From Williamsia sp. CHRR-6 (lineage in GTDB: Bacteria > Actinomycetota > Actinomycetes > Mycobacteriales > Mycobacteriaceae), in NCBI RefSeq assembly GCF_018474015.1, contig NZ_JAHCSG010000001.1, positions 1,272,131 to 1,336,130 on the forward strand: DNA of 64,000 bases, in the 5' to 3' direction. The translations under genes were made by a program, and so were the position numbers. Shown piece after piece: positions 51,910 through 60,720 of this stretch. Below the pieces are notes generated by a model. That model ran no database searches, was not told the origin of the DNA, and saw only the letters and a list, made by a program, of their open reading frames with translations. Every line of letters begins with the position of its first letter. Positions within the stretch are counted from its first letter, which is position 1.

Positions 51910-53493
51910 CTAGACTTCGGATGAATGTCGCAAACCGTACACATCGGTCGCATCCGGAGTAGCGAGAGGCATTTTCCGTTCCCGTAGCAGCCAGGCACAG
52001 ATCGGGGCGGCCACTGCGGTGGCGATCACGGCGGCCCACACCGACTGGTGCAGCCCCGCGACGAAGGCATCCCGAGCGGCGTCGAGGATCGGGGCGCGCA
52101 ACTGTTCGGGGGCCTGGCGAGCCACCTCCAGTGCACCCATCACCGACGAGTTCATCGCGGCCCGAGCCGAATCCGGTAGCAGATCTACGACAGCTGCGTC
52201 GCCGATGCGGGCGGTGTAGATGGAGGTGAGCACCGAACCGAGCACCGCCACCCCCATGGTGCCGCCGAACTCACGGGTGGTGTCGTTGACCGCAGCCCCG
52301 GCTCCGGCTTGCGCCGGCGGCAGCGCATTCATCACCACATGCGTGCATGGACCGGAGATCAAGCCCAGGCCAGCGGCCATCAAACTCATCGACCACACGA
52401 TGAGACCCCAGTAGGACGAGTTCGCGTCGGTGATCAGAACCATCGCGAAACCCGTTGCCATCAACAGTGATCCGGTGGCCGCCACCCGCGCCACCCCGAA
52501 CCGTCCGGTCAGGACCATGGCCAGCGGGGACATCACTGCCATCACGATGGCGAACGGCAGTGTGTGCAACCCAGCCGACAGGGTGCCGTAGCCCTTGACC
52601 GCCTGGAAGTACTGGGTGATGAGGAAGATGAACCCGAACAGCGCGAAGAACGCCAGCGAGATCTGCAGTGCTGCGCCCGAGAACATCCGGTTGCTGAACA
52701 CGCGCACGTCGAGAATCGGAGCGGGAGTGCGCAACTCGTGACGCACGAACAGCGCCGCCAACGCCAGGGCGAGCCCGATGCCGCCAAGGGTGCGCGGATC
52801 GGTCCATCCGTGATGGGGGCCTTCGATGACCGAGTACACCAGCAACGTCATGGCTGCGATCGACAGCGCCAGGCCGAGGGTGTCGAACCGGCCGGAGTGG
52901 TCGCGACCACCGCTGGGCACCAGGGCGAACACCGCCAACAGCACCGCAGCAGCCAGGGGCAGGTTGATCCAGAACACCGAGGCCCACGAATAGTGCTCCA
53001 TCAACCACCCACCCAGCACCGGCCCGATGGCCACCGAGACCCCAGTGGTCGCTGCCCACGCCCCGAACGCCGTAGCCCGCTCCTTCGCGTCGGTGAACAC
53101 CACCGTCAGCAGCGCAAGCGTGGCCGGAAACACCAGGGCCGCACAGACTCCCAGACCAACCCGGGTGGCGACCAACGCACCCAGACTGCTCGACAGCGCC
53201 GCCGGAATCGACACGAGCGCGAAGCCGATGACGCCGGTGATCAACATGCGGCGACGACCGAAGCGGTCCCCGAGATGGCCACCGGTGATCAGCAATCCCG
53301 CAAACGCCAGGGTGTAGCCGTCTACCACCCACTGCAGGCCGGAGATCCCCGAGTCCAGGTCGGCAGCGATGCTCGGCAGGGCCACGTTGACGATGGTGTT
53401 GTCCATCATCACCATCAGCGAGGCCAGGCACAGCGCCGCCAGAGCAGCCCAGCGATGTCGGACGACGGGCGGATCAGTGAGCAGGGTCGGCAT
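51910..53493 (-). CDS. MFS multidrug exporter, DHA2 (EmrB/QacA) 14-TM family
   Basis: A 527-residue transporter with 14 predicted helices. Family motifs: MMDNTIVNVALPSI in TM1, LQWVVDGYTLAFAGLLITGGHLGDRFGRRRML (motif A), GPVLGGWLMEHYSWASVFWINLPL (motif C region) and a C-terminal loop VVDLLPDSARAAMNSS. It should export drugs or a lipophilic metabolite in exchange for protons. ATG 53493 is preferred over the upstream frame to 53571 because GAAGGGA lies 7 nt before it. Divergent from a TetR gene with repeated operator-like sites between them, so TetR repression is expected. Confidence 0.85.
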   Translation of the reverse strand: MPTLLTDPPVVRHRWAALAALCLASLMVMMDNTIVNVALPSIAADLDSGISGLQWVVDGYTLAFAGLLITGGHLGDRFGRRRMLITGVIGFALVSIPAALSSSLGALVATRVGLGVCAALVFPATLALLTVVFTDAKERATAFGAWAATTGVSVAIGPVLGGWLMEHYSWASVFWINLPLAAAVLLAVFALVPSGGRDHSGRFDTLGLALSIAAMTLLVYSVIEGPHHGWTDPRTLGGIGLALALAALFVRHELRTPAPILDVRVFSNRMFSGAALQISLAFFALFGFIFLITQYFQAVKGYGTLSAGLHTLPFAIVMAVMSPLAMVLTGRFGVARVAATGSLLMATGFAMVLITDANSSYWGLIVWSMSLMAAGLGLISGPCTHVVMNALPPAQAGAGAAVNDTTREFGGTMGVAVLGSVLTSIYTARIGDAAVVDLLPDSARAAMNSSVMGALEVARQAPEQLRAPILDAARDAFVAGLHQSVWAAVIATAVAAPICAWLLRERKMPLATPDATDVYGLRHSSEV

Positions 53494-53517
53494 GATGAAT
53501 CCCTTCGCAGCAGCGGG

Positions 53518-53580
53518 GTTGTAGTACAACGTTCCACTGTTATAGCACGTCGTTCTACTGTTGTGGAACATCGTTCTGTA
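53518..53580. promoter_or_regulatory. operator cluster between the exporter and its TetR regulator
   Basis: GTTGTAGTACAAC (53518-53530) is an imperfect palindrome. It is followed by a GTTC(C/T)ACTGTT element starting at 53531 and 53552, with a shorter GTTCTGTA at 53573, a strict 21-nt (two helical turns) period. The region is AT-rich, spans the space where both divergent promoters must lie, and ends 12 nt before the TetR GTG start. Confidence 0.6.
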
Positions 53581-53591
53581 AGATTTCGGTC

Positions 53592-54176
53592 GTGGCCACC
53601 AAACGCACCCCGGTCGGAGACGTTCGACGCTCGCTGATCGCTGCCGGGCACCGAGTGCTGCGGACGTCTGGGGTCCAAGGACTGACCGTGCGGGCGGTGG
53701 CGTCCGAGGCCGGGGTGGCCCCGATGGGGGTGTACAACCACCTCGACGGCAAAGACGGCCTGCTCTCGGCGCTGGTCGTCGACGGATTCATCCAGTTGCG
53801 TGCTGCCGTGGCCGCCTCGACCGACCCCGACGCGGCCACGCGACTGCGCGACGCGGGCCGCGCCTATCGGCGCTTCGCCCTGGCCAATCCGACGCTGTAC
53901 CACCTGATGTTCTCGATGTTTGCCGGTCAGAACATCGACATCGGCGACTCCGGGGCCGAGGCACTGGGCGAGCTGACCGAACTGGTCCGCTTCGGCCAAG
54001 CCGCCGGGGTCATCCGAGCCGACGACCCTGAACAGCAGACATTCGCGATCTGGTCGTGCGTGCACGGTGCCGTGAGCCTGGAACTCGAAGCGGCCGGCCC
54101 CGACGGCGAGAACGTGGACCGCGACGCCATCTTCGAGGCGGTGCTCGAGCTCATCGAGCGCGGTGTCAGCGCGTGA
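53592..54176 (+). CDS. TetR/AcrR family transcriptional regulator
   Basis: A 194-residue regulator with an N-terminal helix-turn-helix (~12-58: RRSLIAAGHRVLRTSGVQGLTVRAVA..MGVYNHLDGKDGLLSALV) and a C-terminal ligand domain with WSCVHGAVSLELE typical of TetR_C. It starts at GTG 53592, where TAAGAT lies only ~8 nt upstream, so the mRNA may be leaderless. It likely represses the divergent MFS exporter and itself; the inducer is unknown. Confidence 0.85.
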   Translation: MATKRTPVGDVRRSLIAAGHRVLRTSGVQGLTVRAVASEAGVAPMGVYNHLDGKDGLLSALVVDGFIQLRAAVAASTDPDAATRLRDAGRAYRRFALANPTLYHLMFSMFAGQNIDIGDSGAEALGELTELVRFGQAAGVIRADDPEQQTFAIWSCVHGAVSLELEAAGPDGENVDRDAIFEAVLELIERGVSA

Positions 54177-54179
54177 CGA

Positions 54180-56207
54180 TCAGCAGGAGATGACGATCGG
54201 CGGCAACCCGGGTATCGGGTTGGGCAGCGTGCGGCACTTGGGTGCAGGTTTGCGACGCGGCGGCGGCTTGGGGGTGTTCTCGGCCGTCGGCGTCGGCGCC
54301 GTAGTGGTGGTGGTCGTGTAGGTGCCCACCGGGATGCGGGCGGGACCGAAGTCCAGCGGCGCCCGCGACACCGGCGGCGGCGCCGACGCGGTGGGTACCG
54401 GGGTGTTCGGGGATTGGGCGGCGACCAGCGGACCAGGACCTCCGGTCGAGTCGTTGGTGTCGTCGCCGCCACTGAGCCACGGCACGGTGAGCACGATGGC
54501 GCCGACGATCGCGGCCACCGCAACGGCGGCGGCTCCGATCAACAGACGGCGGTTCTGCACGCGACGGGTCTCCTCTGAAACGTCCGAGTCCCCCGGCGGT
54601 GGGGGGTAATGCCGAGGACCCGCAGTCCGGGTCACCTCTAGATGATCGTGGATGGAGATGGGTTGGCGCTCGGCGAATGGATATCTGATCGTCGTCGTGG
54701 CCGACGGCCCGCTCACCACCTCGGCGGCCTGCGCGATCTCCTCCGGTGTGGCCTCGGCGGTGGTCTCCGACTCATCGTCGGCGTACACGTCCTGCTCACC
54801 GGTGTTGGTCAGCTGCGGCGTGTGCAAGTTCCCGATCGGCGGGATGGGGGTGTGCGCGCCCAGGATGGGGCCGATGGGCTGATGCGGCGCGGCATGCAGC
54901 GGACCAGCCGCAGACTGGGTGTCGGGTTCGGCGTCGGCGACGCGCAAGTGCGCGGCCTGCCTCGTCTCTGCCTCGGTGAACAGCTGGTGCCCGGTGAACA
55001 GTTGCTGGGCCGCCACCGCCGTCGGCTCCGACTCGTCGGTGTCGGCGACGGGTTCGGGCTGCGGCGCGGGCACCGGAACAGCCTGGATTGGTGCCGCCGG
55101 TGCAGGCGCCGCGACCGGGATGGCGTCCGGCGGGATGACGAATGACTGCAGTCGATGGTGTGCGCGCGCCGACGCGGCGGGAATGTCCCACGGCGGGCGC
55201 GATTCAAGCGTCGATTCCTGAAGTACCGGCTGCTGGGGTGCTGTCTCGGCGTCAGCGTCGACCGGCGCAGCCGCAGCCGTAGCCGGTGGTTCGGGGGTAG
55301 CAGCGGGCGGTTCGGGGGTCGGTTCGGGGGTCACCGCCTCGACGGGTTGCGCCGGCACCTGCTCGGCGGGTGCCGTCGCAGCCGGGGCCTCGACCAAAGA
55401 CTCGATGCTGTCGACGTAGCCCGCCGGAGTACCCGGCGTCGGTCCGGTGACACCGCTGACGTCCAGCGGTTCCTCGGCCGCATGGTGAGCATGCTCACCG
55501 GCTTCCCGTTCGCCTGCCGCAGCAGCGGCTCCGGACGCCACGGTGTCGGCCGTCGAGCCAGCGTCTGCCGAGGACGAGGACTCGACACCATGCTTGCCGC
55601 GCGCCTTGCGGGTCAGTGCCGGACGCGGATCTGCCAGTGCCACAGTGGGAATCGGCGACAGATGCGACAGCGTCGGGTACAGACCCGGCCACCGGGTGTG
55701 CTCGGGCATGAACACGATCGCCCCGACCGGCAGGTCGGCGTTGAGCGCGGTGGACTGCCACAGCGTCTGAGCGGCCATCAGGTGTGCCTGCAGCCCGGCG
55801 AAGTAGTCGCGGCGCGAGACCCGGAACAGCCCGACGTGCTTGGGGCCCATCGCAAACGCCCCGTCGGAGTGGTTCAGCCGTTCCCGAATGCCGGGAAACA
55901 GACCGATGAGTTCGTTGGCCCACTCGAGCGTCTCGGGCCGACCGACCCGACCGGACTGCACCAGGTAGTCGGCCATCGACAGGTCCAACAGTCGCGGCGT
56001 GAGCTTGCGGTCACCCCGTTCAAGAAGGCTGATCCCAGTGGTCGAATCGACCACGGAGGTGCGCAGGCCCCGATTGTCGAGCTCTACCAGCACAAACGAC
56101 GCGCAGCGGTAGACACCGGCTGCGGTCAGCTGACGGGAGATCTCACGCAGCAGACGGTAATCGAGCATGACTGCACCAAGGTGCAGCTCTCGATCGGCCA
56201 GTGTCAT
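54180..56207 (-). CDS. large single-pass membrane protein with Ala/Pro-rich linker, function unknown
   Basis: A 675-residue protein. Residues ~1-190 form a folded domain (LREISRQLTAAGVYRCASFVLVEL, STTGISLLERGDRKLTPRLLDL, WPGLYPTLSHLSP) reminiscent of cytosolic actinobacterial domains of unknown role. Residues ~200-570 are a disordered Ala/Pro/Glu-rich region. A TM helix (LLIGAAAVAVAAIVGAIVLTV, ~580-600) and an extracellular Thr/Pro-rich stalk follow, ending KCRTLPNPIPGLPPIVISC, where two Cys may close a terminal loop. ATG 56207 is assumed. It ends 3 nt from the convergent TetR stop. No family recognised. Confidence 0.6.
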   Translation of the reverse strand: MTLADRELHLGAVMLDYRLLREISRQLTAAGVYRCASFVLVELDNRGLRTSVVDSTTGISLLERGDRKLTPRLLDLSMADYLVQSGRVGRPETLEWANELIGLFPGIRERLNHSDGAFAMGPKHVGLFRVSRRDYFAGLQAHLMAAQTLWQSTALNADLPVGAIVFMPEHTRWPGLYPTLSHLSPIPTVALADPRPALTRKARGKHGVESSSSADAGSTADTVASGAAAAAGEREAGEHAHHAAEEPLDVSGVTGPTPGTPAGYVDSIESLVEAPAATAPAEQVPAQPVEAVTPEPTPEPPAATPEPPATAAAAPVDADAETAPQQPVLQESTLESRPPWDIPAASARAHHRLQSFVIPPDAIPVAAPAPAAPIQAVPVPAPQPEPVADTDESEPTAVAAQQLFTGHQLFTEAETRQAAHLRVADAEPDTQSAAGPLHAAPHQPIGPILGAHTPIPPIGNLHTPQLTNTGEQDVYADDESETTAEATPEEIAQAAEVVSGPSATTTIRYPFAERQPISIHDHLEVTRTAGPRHYPPPPGDSDVSEETRRVQNRRLLIGAAAVAVAAIVGAIVLTVPWLSGGDDTNDSTGGPGPLVAAQSPNTPVPTASAPPPVSRAPLDFGPARIPVGTYTTTTTTAPTPTAENTPKPPPRRKPAPKCRTLPNPIPGLPPIVISC

Positions 56208-56390
56208 GATCCCCCCGGGTCACGGTGGACCCTTCCCCGGTCTCACCACGGCCCAACATAGCACGTCAGGGCCCTGGGGAGCGGCCCGAGTGGTGGCCGC
56301 GACAGGGGGCACTGCCGACGGTCTGGCGCCGCTCGTCGAGGCCCTGTTCGTGCGCCGATTCGCCCGTGTCCCAGGTGTCGCGGACCGTCG

Positions 56391-57893
56391 TCAGCCCGCG
56401 ACCGCGGCGACCGGAGCGTTGCGCCGTGCCACGGCGGTGAAATCGCTGCTCAGGTCGACCCCGCGCATCTGCGCGACGTACTGGGCGGCGAAACCGGGGA
56501 ACATGGTCGCGTTGAACCCGTCGGCCGTGAGGTACCAGCTCTGGCACCCCGAGTTCCAGGTCGTCGCACGCAACCTGCGCTGGATGTCGGCGTTGTGGTC
56601 GGCTTGAACATCGGCGCGCACGTCCAACAGGGCGAGGTCGCGGTCGAGCACGGTGTGGATCGCGGTCACGATCGCCTCGATCTGCGCCTCCATGTAGACC
56701 AGCGCCGAACTGTGCCCGGGACCGGAGTTGGGCCCGAACGTGAAGTACAGGTTCGGATAGCCCGACACCGCAAAGCTCTTGTACGCGTAGGCCCCTCGCG
56801 CCCACTCCTGGGCCAGTACCCGGCCGTCGCGGCCGACGACCGGGATGGGGGTGCCCTGCTTGGACACCTCGAACCCGGTGGCGAAGACCAACGCATCGAA
56901 CTGATGCTCGATGCCCTCCACGGTGCGCACACCCTTCTCACTGATGCGGGCGATGGGCCAGGTGATCAACCGGCAGTTGTCCCGCTGCAGCGCCGGGTAG
57001 TAATCGCTGGTCATCAGCAGTCGCTTGCAGCCGGCCCGGAAGTCCGGGGTCAGCTGACGCCGCATCCACGGGTCGGGGACCTGACGCCGCATGTTGATCT
57101 TCGACACCGCCTCGACCACCCGGGTCGCCGGCGATGCCCACACCACCCCCAGAGCCACTGCCTCATGGCCGGCGAACCACGTTGCGCGAGCCACTCTTTG
57201 GGCTCCGGGTAGGCGGCGATACACCGCCTTGGTGCGGTCACTGACCGTCGGGTTGAACCGCGGCAGCACCCAGCCGGGCGTGCGTTGGAACACCGACACA
57301 TGCGCGGCGGTCTTCACCAGTTCCGGCACGATCTGCACAGCGCTGGCACCGGTGCCGATCACTCCCACCTTCTTGCCGGTGAAGTCGTAATCGTGATCCC
57401 ATGCGGCGCTGTGCATTCGGACGCCGGTGTAGTCGTCGATGCCGCGGATGTCGGGGTAGCCAGGGGTGGACAACGGACCTGAGGCCAGCACGACGGTCCG
57501 CGCGTGGACCGGTGGTCCGTCGGCGACACTCACCTCCCAGACGCCTTCGGCCTCGTCGAACACCAACCCGGTGACCGTCGTGCGGTAGCGGATTCGCCGA
57601 GCCAGATCGAACTCGGCCACCATCGCGTCGATGTAGGACAGGATCTCCGCGCTGCCGGAATAGGTACGAGACCAGTCCGGGTTGGGCGCGAACGAGTACG
57701 AGTACAACCGCGACGGGATGTCGCAGGCGGCGCCAGGATAGGTGTTGTCACGCCAGGTGCCACCGGGCCGGGTGTCGCGTTCGAGGATCACGTAGTCGTC
57801 GATCCCATTGCGCTGCAAACGGATCGCCGCGCCCAGGCCGGCGAAGCCAGCCCCGATGATCGCGGTGTCGTGCACCGTGATGGCGCCGCTCAT
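56391..57893 (-). CDS. flavin-containing Baeyer-Villiger-type monooxygenase (MymA-like)
   Basis: A 500-residue FAD/NADPH monooxygenase: FAD motif IIGAGFAGLG (12-21), the type-I BVMO fingerprint as YTGVRMHSAAWD (155-166; FxGxxxHxxxW(P/D)), NADPH motif VIGTGASAVQ (178-187) and the late ATGFEVS motif. It would oxidise ketones or related carbonyls. Its gene lies in an operon with a diiron protein, SDR and LipR-like esterase, as around mycobacterial mymA (Rv3083-Rv3085), implicated in cell-wall lipid modification under acid stress. ATG 57893 overlaps the previous stop; the long frame beyond is a shadow. Last gene of the operon. Confidence 0.85.
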   Translation of the reverse strand: MSGAITVHDTAIIGAGFAGLGAAIRLQRNGIDDYVILERDTRPGGTWRDNTYPGAACDIPSRLYSYSFAPNPDWSRTYSGSAEILSYIDAMVAEFDLARRIRYRTTVTGLVFDEAEGVWEVSVADGPPVHARTVVLASGPLSTPGYPDIRGIDDYTGVRMHSAAWDHDYDFTGKKVGVIGTGASAVQIVPELVKTAAHVSVFQRTPGWVLPRFNPTVSDRTKAVYRRLPGAQRVARATWFAGHEAVALGVVWASPATRVVEAVSKINMRRQVPDPWMRRQLTPDFRAGCKRLLMTSDYYPALQRDNCRLITWPIARISEKGVRTVEGIEHQFDALVFATGFEVSKQGTPIPVVGRDGRVLAQEWARGAYAYKSFAVSGYPNLYFTFGPNSGPGHSSALVYMEAQIEAIVTAIHTVLDRDLALLDVRADVQADHNADIQRRLRATTWNSGCQSWYLTADGFNATMFPGFAAQYVAQMRGVDLSSDFTAVARRNAPVAAVAG

Positions 57894-58807
57894 GCGACCG
57901 GCTCGTAGGTGAGTTCCTTCGACCACGTGGGTTGCGGGCGCAGCAGCCGCCGCGGGTAGCGGTCGGTCACCTTCACCATGGCGTCGGCGAACAGGTGGTA
58001 CGGGTGGCCGCGGTCGATCACCCACCCGGCGTGAGTCTTGACCACCTGGTAGCTGAGCAGCCGCTTGCCGGCACCGCGTTCGCCGTTCTTCTTGAACCGC
58101 TTCATCGCGTCGTAGAGACGTTCCTCGGGCAGGCCCATCGCGACGATGTTGTCGCGCATCTTGTTCAGCAGCGGGATGTACATCAGGGCACCGATGAGTA
58201 CCGCCGGGCTGGCGACCGCGCCCACCGACTCGATCAACAATTTGCGCAGCCGCGCCTGGCCGATCATGTCCAGGGCATGGAAATCCACCGCGAGATGGCG
58301 TGATTCGTCGGAGTTGATCTTGCGGAACGCCTCGTGACAGATCGGGTCCTTGACCTCTTCGAGCAGAAACTTCAACAGTGCTCCGTCGAGGGCCACCTCC
58401 AGCATCGGGATGACGGTGCCCAGCACCGACAGCGACATCGAGTCGGAGTAGCGGTCCAGCCACTCGATGGCCAGCCGGATGTTGATGTTGGGTTCGGGGA
58501 TCTCGTCGTCTTCGAGCATCCCCCACCGGCGCATCAGCGCCAGCTCGGCGTTGGCGTGCTTTTGCTCCTCGGCGTGGAAGTAGCGGTAGATCTCGGCGAG
58601 GGTCTCGTCGGGGGCCTTCTTGGCCAGCGCCGCGAAACCACGCGCACCCACGTTCTCGATCCACACCAGATCGGCCATGAACGCCTTGAGTTTCGGTTTC
58701 TGCTCCTCGGTGATCATCTCCGCACCGGGGGCGTCCCAGTCGATGTCGGCCAGCGCCCACTGGCGGTCCTTGATGGTTTCGAGCATGTCTTCCAACACGA
58801 TTGCCAT
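57890..58807 (-). CDS. ferritin-like diiron protein in the mymA-like operon
   Basis: A 305-residue helical protein with two ExxH diiron motifs, YFHAEEQKHANAE (~75-87) and INSDESRHLAVDFH (~163-176), plus Glu residues in intervening helices, as in ferritin-like oxygenases, aldehyde-deformylating or acyl-desaturase-like enzymes. ATG 58807 has GGAGAGA just upstream. It replaces the alcohol dehydrogenase position of mycobacterial mymA operons and is coupled by 4-nt overlap to the monooxygenase. An oxidation step on a long-chain or steroid-like substrate is possible; substrate unknown. Confidence 0.75.
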   Translation of the reverse strand: MAIVLEDMLETIKDRQWALADIDWDAPGAEMITEEQKPKLKAFMADLVWIENVGARGFAALAKKAPDETLAEIYRYFHAEEQKHANAELALMRRWGMLEDDEIPEPNINIRLAIEWLDRYSDSMSLSVLGTVIPMLEVALDGALLKFLLEEVKDPICHEAFRKINSDESRHLAVDFHALDMIGQARLRKLLIESVGAVASPAVLIGALMYIPLLNKMRDNIVAMGLPEERLYDAMKRFKKNGERGAGKRLLSYQVVKTHAGWVIDRGHPYHLFADAMVKVTDRYPRRLLRPQPTWSKELTYEPVA

Positions 58808-58847
58808 GGATCTCTCCTTCTCGGGTGTGCGGGTGAGGTGGTTTGGA

Positions 58848-59675
58848 TCAGAACGGCAGCAGCCGGTTCATCAACCCGAGCCCTGCGGTGTAGGTGCGCG
58901 GGAGGTGTCGTTTCAGGGCCCAGATGGCTTTGGCGTCGAGCTGCGGGACCACGTAGAGCTGGCCGCGGTCGTGGGCATCGAGGGTGCCCTTGGCCACCCG
59001 ATCTGCCGACAGACCGGTGTATCTCATCACCGTCTCGGCCAGTTTCGTTGCCTGGTCGGTGATCCGGCCGTCGACGGCCACGTTGGTTTTGACGAAGGTG
59101 GGACACAGGACGGTGACGGCCAGCTCGGTGCCGGCCGACTCGGCCGCGATCGTCTCCGACAGGGCCAGTACGCCGGCCTTGCCCACGTTGTAGGCGGCCA
59201 TCGTCGGTGCGGCCGAGAACGCCGCCGTGGACGCGACGTTGATCAGTCCCGCCCGACCGGCGAGGCGCAGCTGCGGCAGGAACCTCTCCGAGCCATAGAC
59301 CATGCCCCACAGGTTGATTCCCAATGCCCACTGCCAGTCGTCTACGCCGATTTCGCCGACCGGCTTGCCACCGATCCCGACGCCGGCATTGTTGATCAAC
59401 AGCGTGGTCGGTCCACCGAAGGTGTCCTCGGCGAAGGTGGCCAGGTCGTCGATCTCGCTGGTCTGCGCCACATCGCACACCACCGGGTGGGCGCGGCCTG
59501 CGGGCAGCCGGTCGATGAGCGCCACGGTCTCCTTCGCACGGTCGCCGTCGATGTCGGCGCAGATCACCTCACCGCCGCGGCGCGCGAGTTCCAGCGCGAA
59601 CGCGCGCCCGATACCGCTGCCCGCGCCGGTCACCACGGCCTTGGTCTGCTGGGTTCTGCTGTTGTTCTTGGACAT
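58848..59675 (-). CDS. short-chain dehydrogenase/reductase (SadH-like)
   Basis: A 275-residue classical SDR: cofactor motif TGAGSGIG (~16-23), CADIDGD (an acidic residue favouring NAD), NNAGVG, catalytic Ser in NVASTAAF, and YNVGK. Its position between LipR-like esterase and diiron/BVMO genes matches SadH (Rv3085) in the mymA operon. It should interconvert an alcohol and a ketone that the monooxygenase could then oxidise. ATG 59675 directly abuts the upstream gene's TGA. Confidence 0.8.
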   Translation of the reverse strand: MSKNNSRTQQTKAVVTGAGSGIGRAFALELARRGGEVICADIDGDRAKETVALIDRLPAGRAHPVVCDVAQTSEIDDLATFAEDTFGGPTTLLINNAGVGIGGKPVGEIGVDDWQWALGINLWGMVYGSERFLPQLRLAGRAGLINVASTAAFSAAPTMAAYNVGKAGVLALSETIAAESAGTELAVTVLCPTFVKTNVAVDGRITDQATKLAETVMRYTGLSADRVAKGTLDAHDRGQLYVVPQLDAKAIWALKRHLPRTYTAGLGLMNRLLPF

Positions 59676-60632
59676 TCACGCACTCCGTCTCACGGCGTCG
59701 ATGGTGGTCTCGGCTAGGAATCGGCCGGCGGCGCGCACGGCGCGCTGTGCCTCAGGAATCAGGCGGTCGAAGGCCTGGAAGACGTGCATCTGCCCAGGCC
59801 AGATCTGCAGTTCGGCGCGCCCACCCACGGCCCGCACAGCCTCGGCGAGGTGGTGGGCATCGGCGCGCAGCATTTCCGCGCCACCCGCCTGGATCAGCAT
59901 GGGCGGCAACGTCATCCCCTGTGACAGCGAAAGCTTGAGTCGTGGGCTGTCGCTGGCGTGGCCGTCGGTGTAGTGGGCGACCAGGCGTCGGGCCGCGGCG
60001 GCGGAGATCATCGGGTCGCGGCGAATACGTTCACGCCTCGCGGCCAATTCCAGGGTGAGGTCGAACAAGGGCGACATCAGCAGCGCGGCGCCGGGTTGGG
60101 CCAGTCCGGCGCGAGCGTTCTCGGCGATCAGGTCGACGATGAGGTGTCCGCCCGCCGAGTCACCCGCCAACAGGATGTTGCCCGGTGCGTATCCGCTCTC
60201 CAACAGCCAGGTGTAGGCGGCGCGTACGTCATCGGCCGCGGCGGGGAACCGATGCTCGGGCGCCAACCGGTAGTCCACGGTGAACGCTGCGATGCCGGCC
60301 ACCCGCGACAACCGCGCCACCAGGCTGCGATGGGTGGCGGCCGAACAGATCGCATACGCACTGCCGTGCACGTAGAGGATGACTCGGGTGCGGTCGGTGA
60401 CGGTGCGTCCACGCACCCACTCACCACGAACGGTCCGTCCGTCGGCAGTGGCACCGTGGATGCGATCGACCTGCGTGCCTCGGGGCAGGTCGCCGCCCAG
60501 TCGCATTCCGGTGGCCACCATGCCGCGCGCGAAACGCACTCCGGCTGGGGTTGCGGGGACCCGCTCCGCGAGGGGTCGCAGCCACAACGAGGTGGTCGAC
60601 ACCAACACGCGGGACCGCAGGGAGCTGCTCAT
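59676..60632 (-). CDS. hormone-sensitive-lipase-type esterase (LipR-like)
   Basis: A 318-residue alpha/beta hydrolase of the HSL family: oxyanion motif LYVHGSAYA (HGG-type with Gly replaced by Ser), nucleophile Ser in LAGDSAGGHL, acidic residue in LRADAHHLAE and His in GQMHVFQAF. It likely hydrolyses short or medium acyl esters. First gene of the mymA-like operon; start ATG 60632 is preferred, while the frame is open to 60776 through the divergent MerR promoter region and a stretch without coding character. Confidence 0.8.
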   Translation of the reverse strand: MSSSLRSRVLVSTTSLWLRPLAERVPATPAGVRFARGMVATGMRLGGDLPRGTQVDRIHGATADGRTVRGEWVRGRTVTDRTRVILYVHGSAYAICSAATHRSLVARLSRVAGIAAFTVDYRLAPEHRFPAAADDVRAAYTWLLESGYAPGNILLAGDSAGGHLIVDLIAENARAGLAQPGAALLMSPLFDLTLELAARRERIRRDPMISAAAARRLVAHYTDGHASDSPRLKLSLSQGMTLPPMLIQAGGAEMLRADAHHLAEAVRAVGGRAELQIWPGQMHVFQAFDRLIPEAQRAVRAAGRFLAETTIDAVRRSA

Positions 60633-60663
60633 GTGCTTTAGGTCACCACACATGGTGCCACTT

Positions 60664-60710
60664 GTCAATGGCACAATTGACGGTGAGACTGCCATCGGTC
60701 GCTGTATATT
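60664..60710. promoter_or_regulatory. divergent control region between the LipR-like and MerR genes
   Basis: GTCAAT (60664-60669) and ATTGAC (60676-60681) are perfect inverted arms around GGCACA, within an 88-nt divergent gap. TATATT (60705-60710) lies 10 nt before the regulator's ATG, in -10 position for a leaderless transcript. The dyad is a good candidate MerR-protein operator. Confidence 0.5.
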
Positions 60711-60720
60711 CACTTCGACC

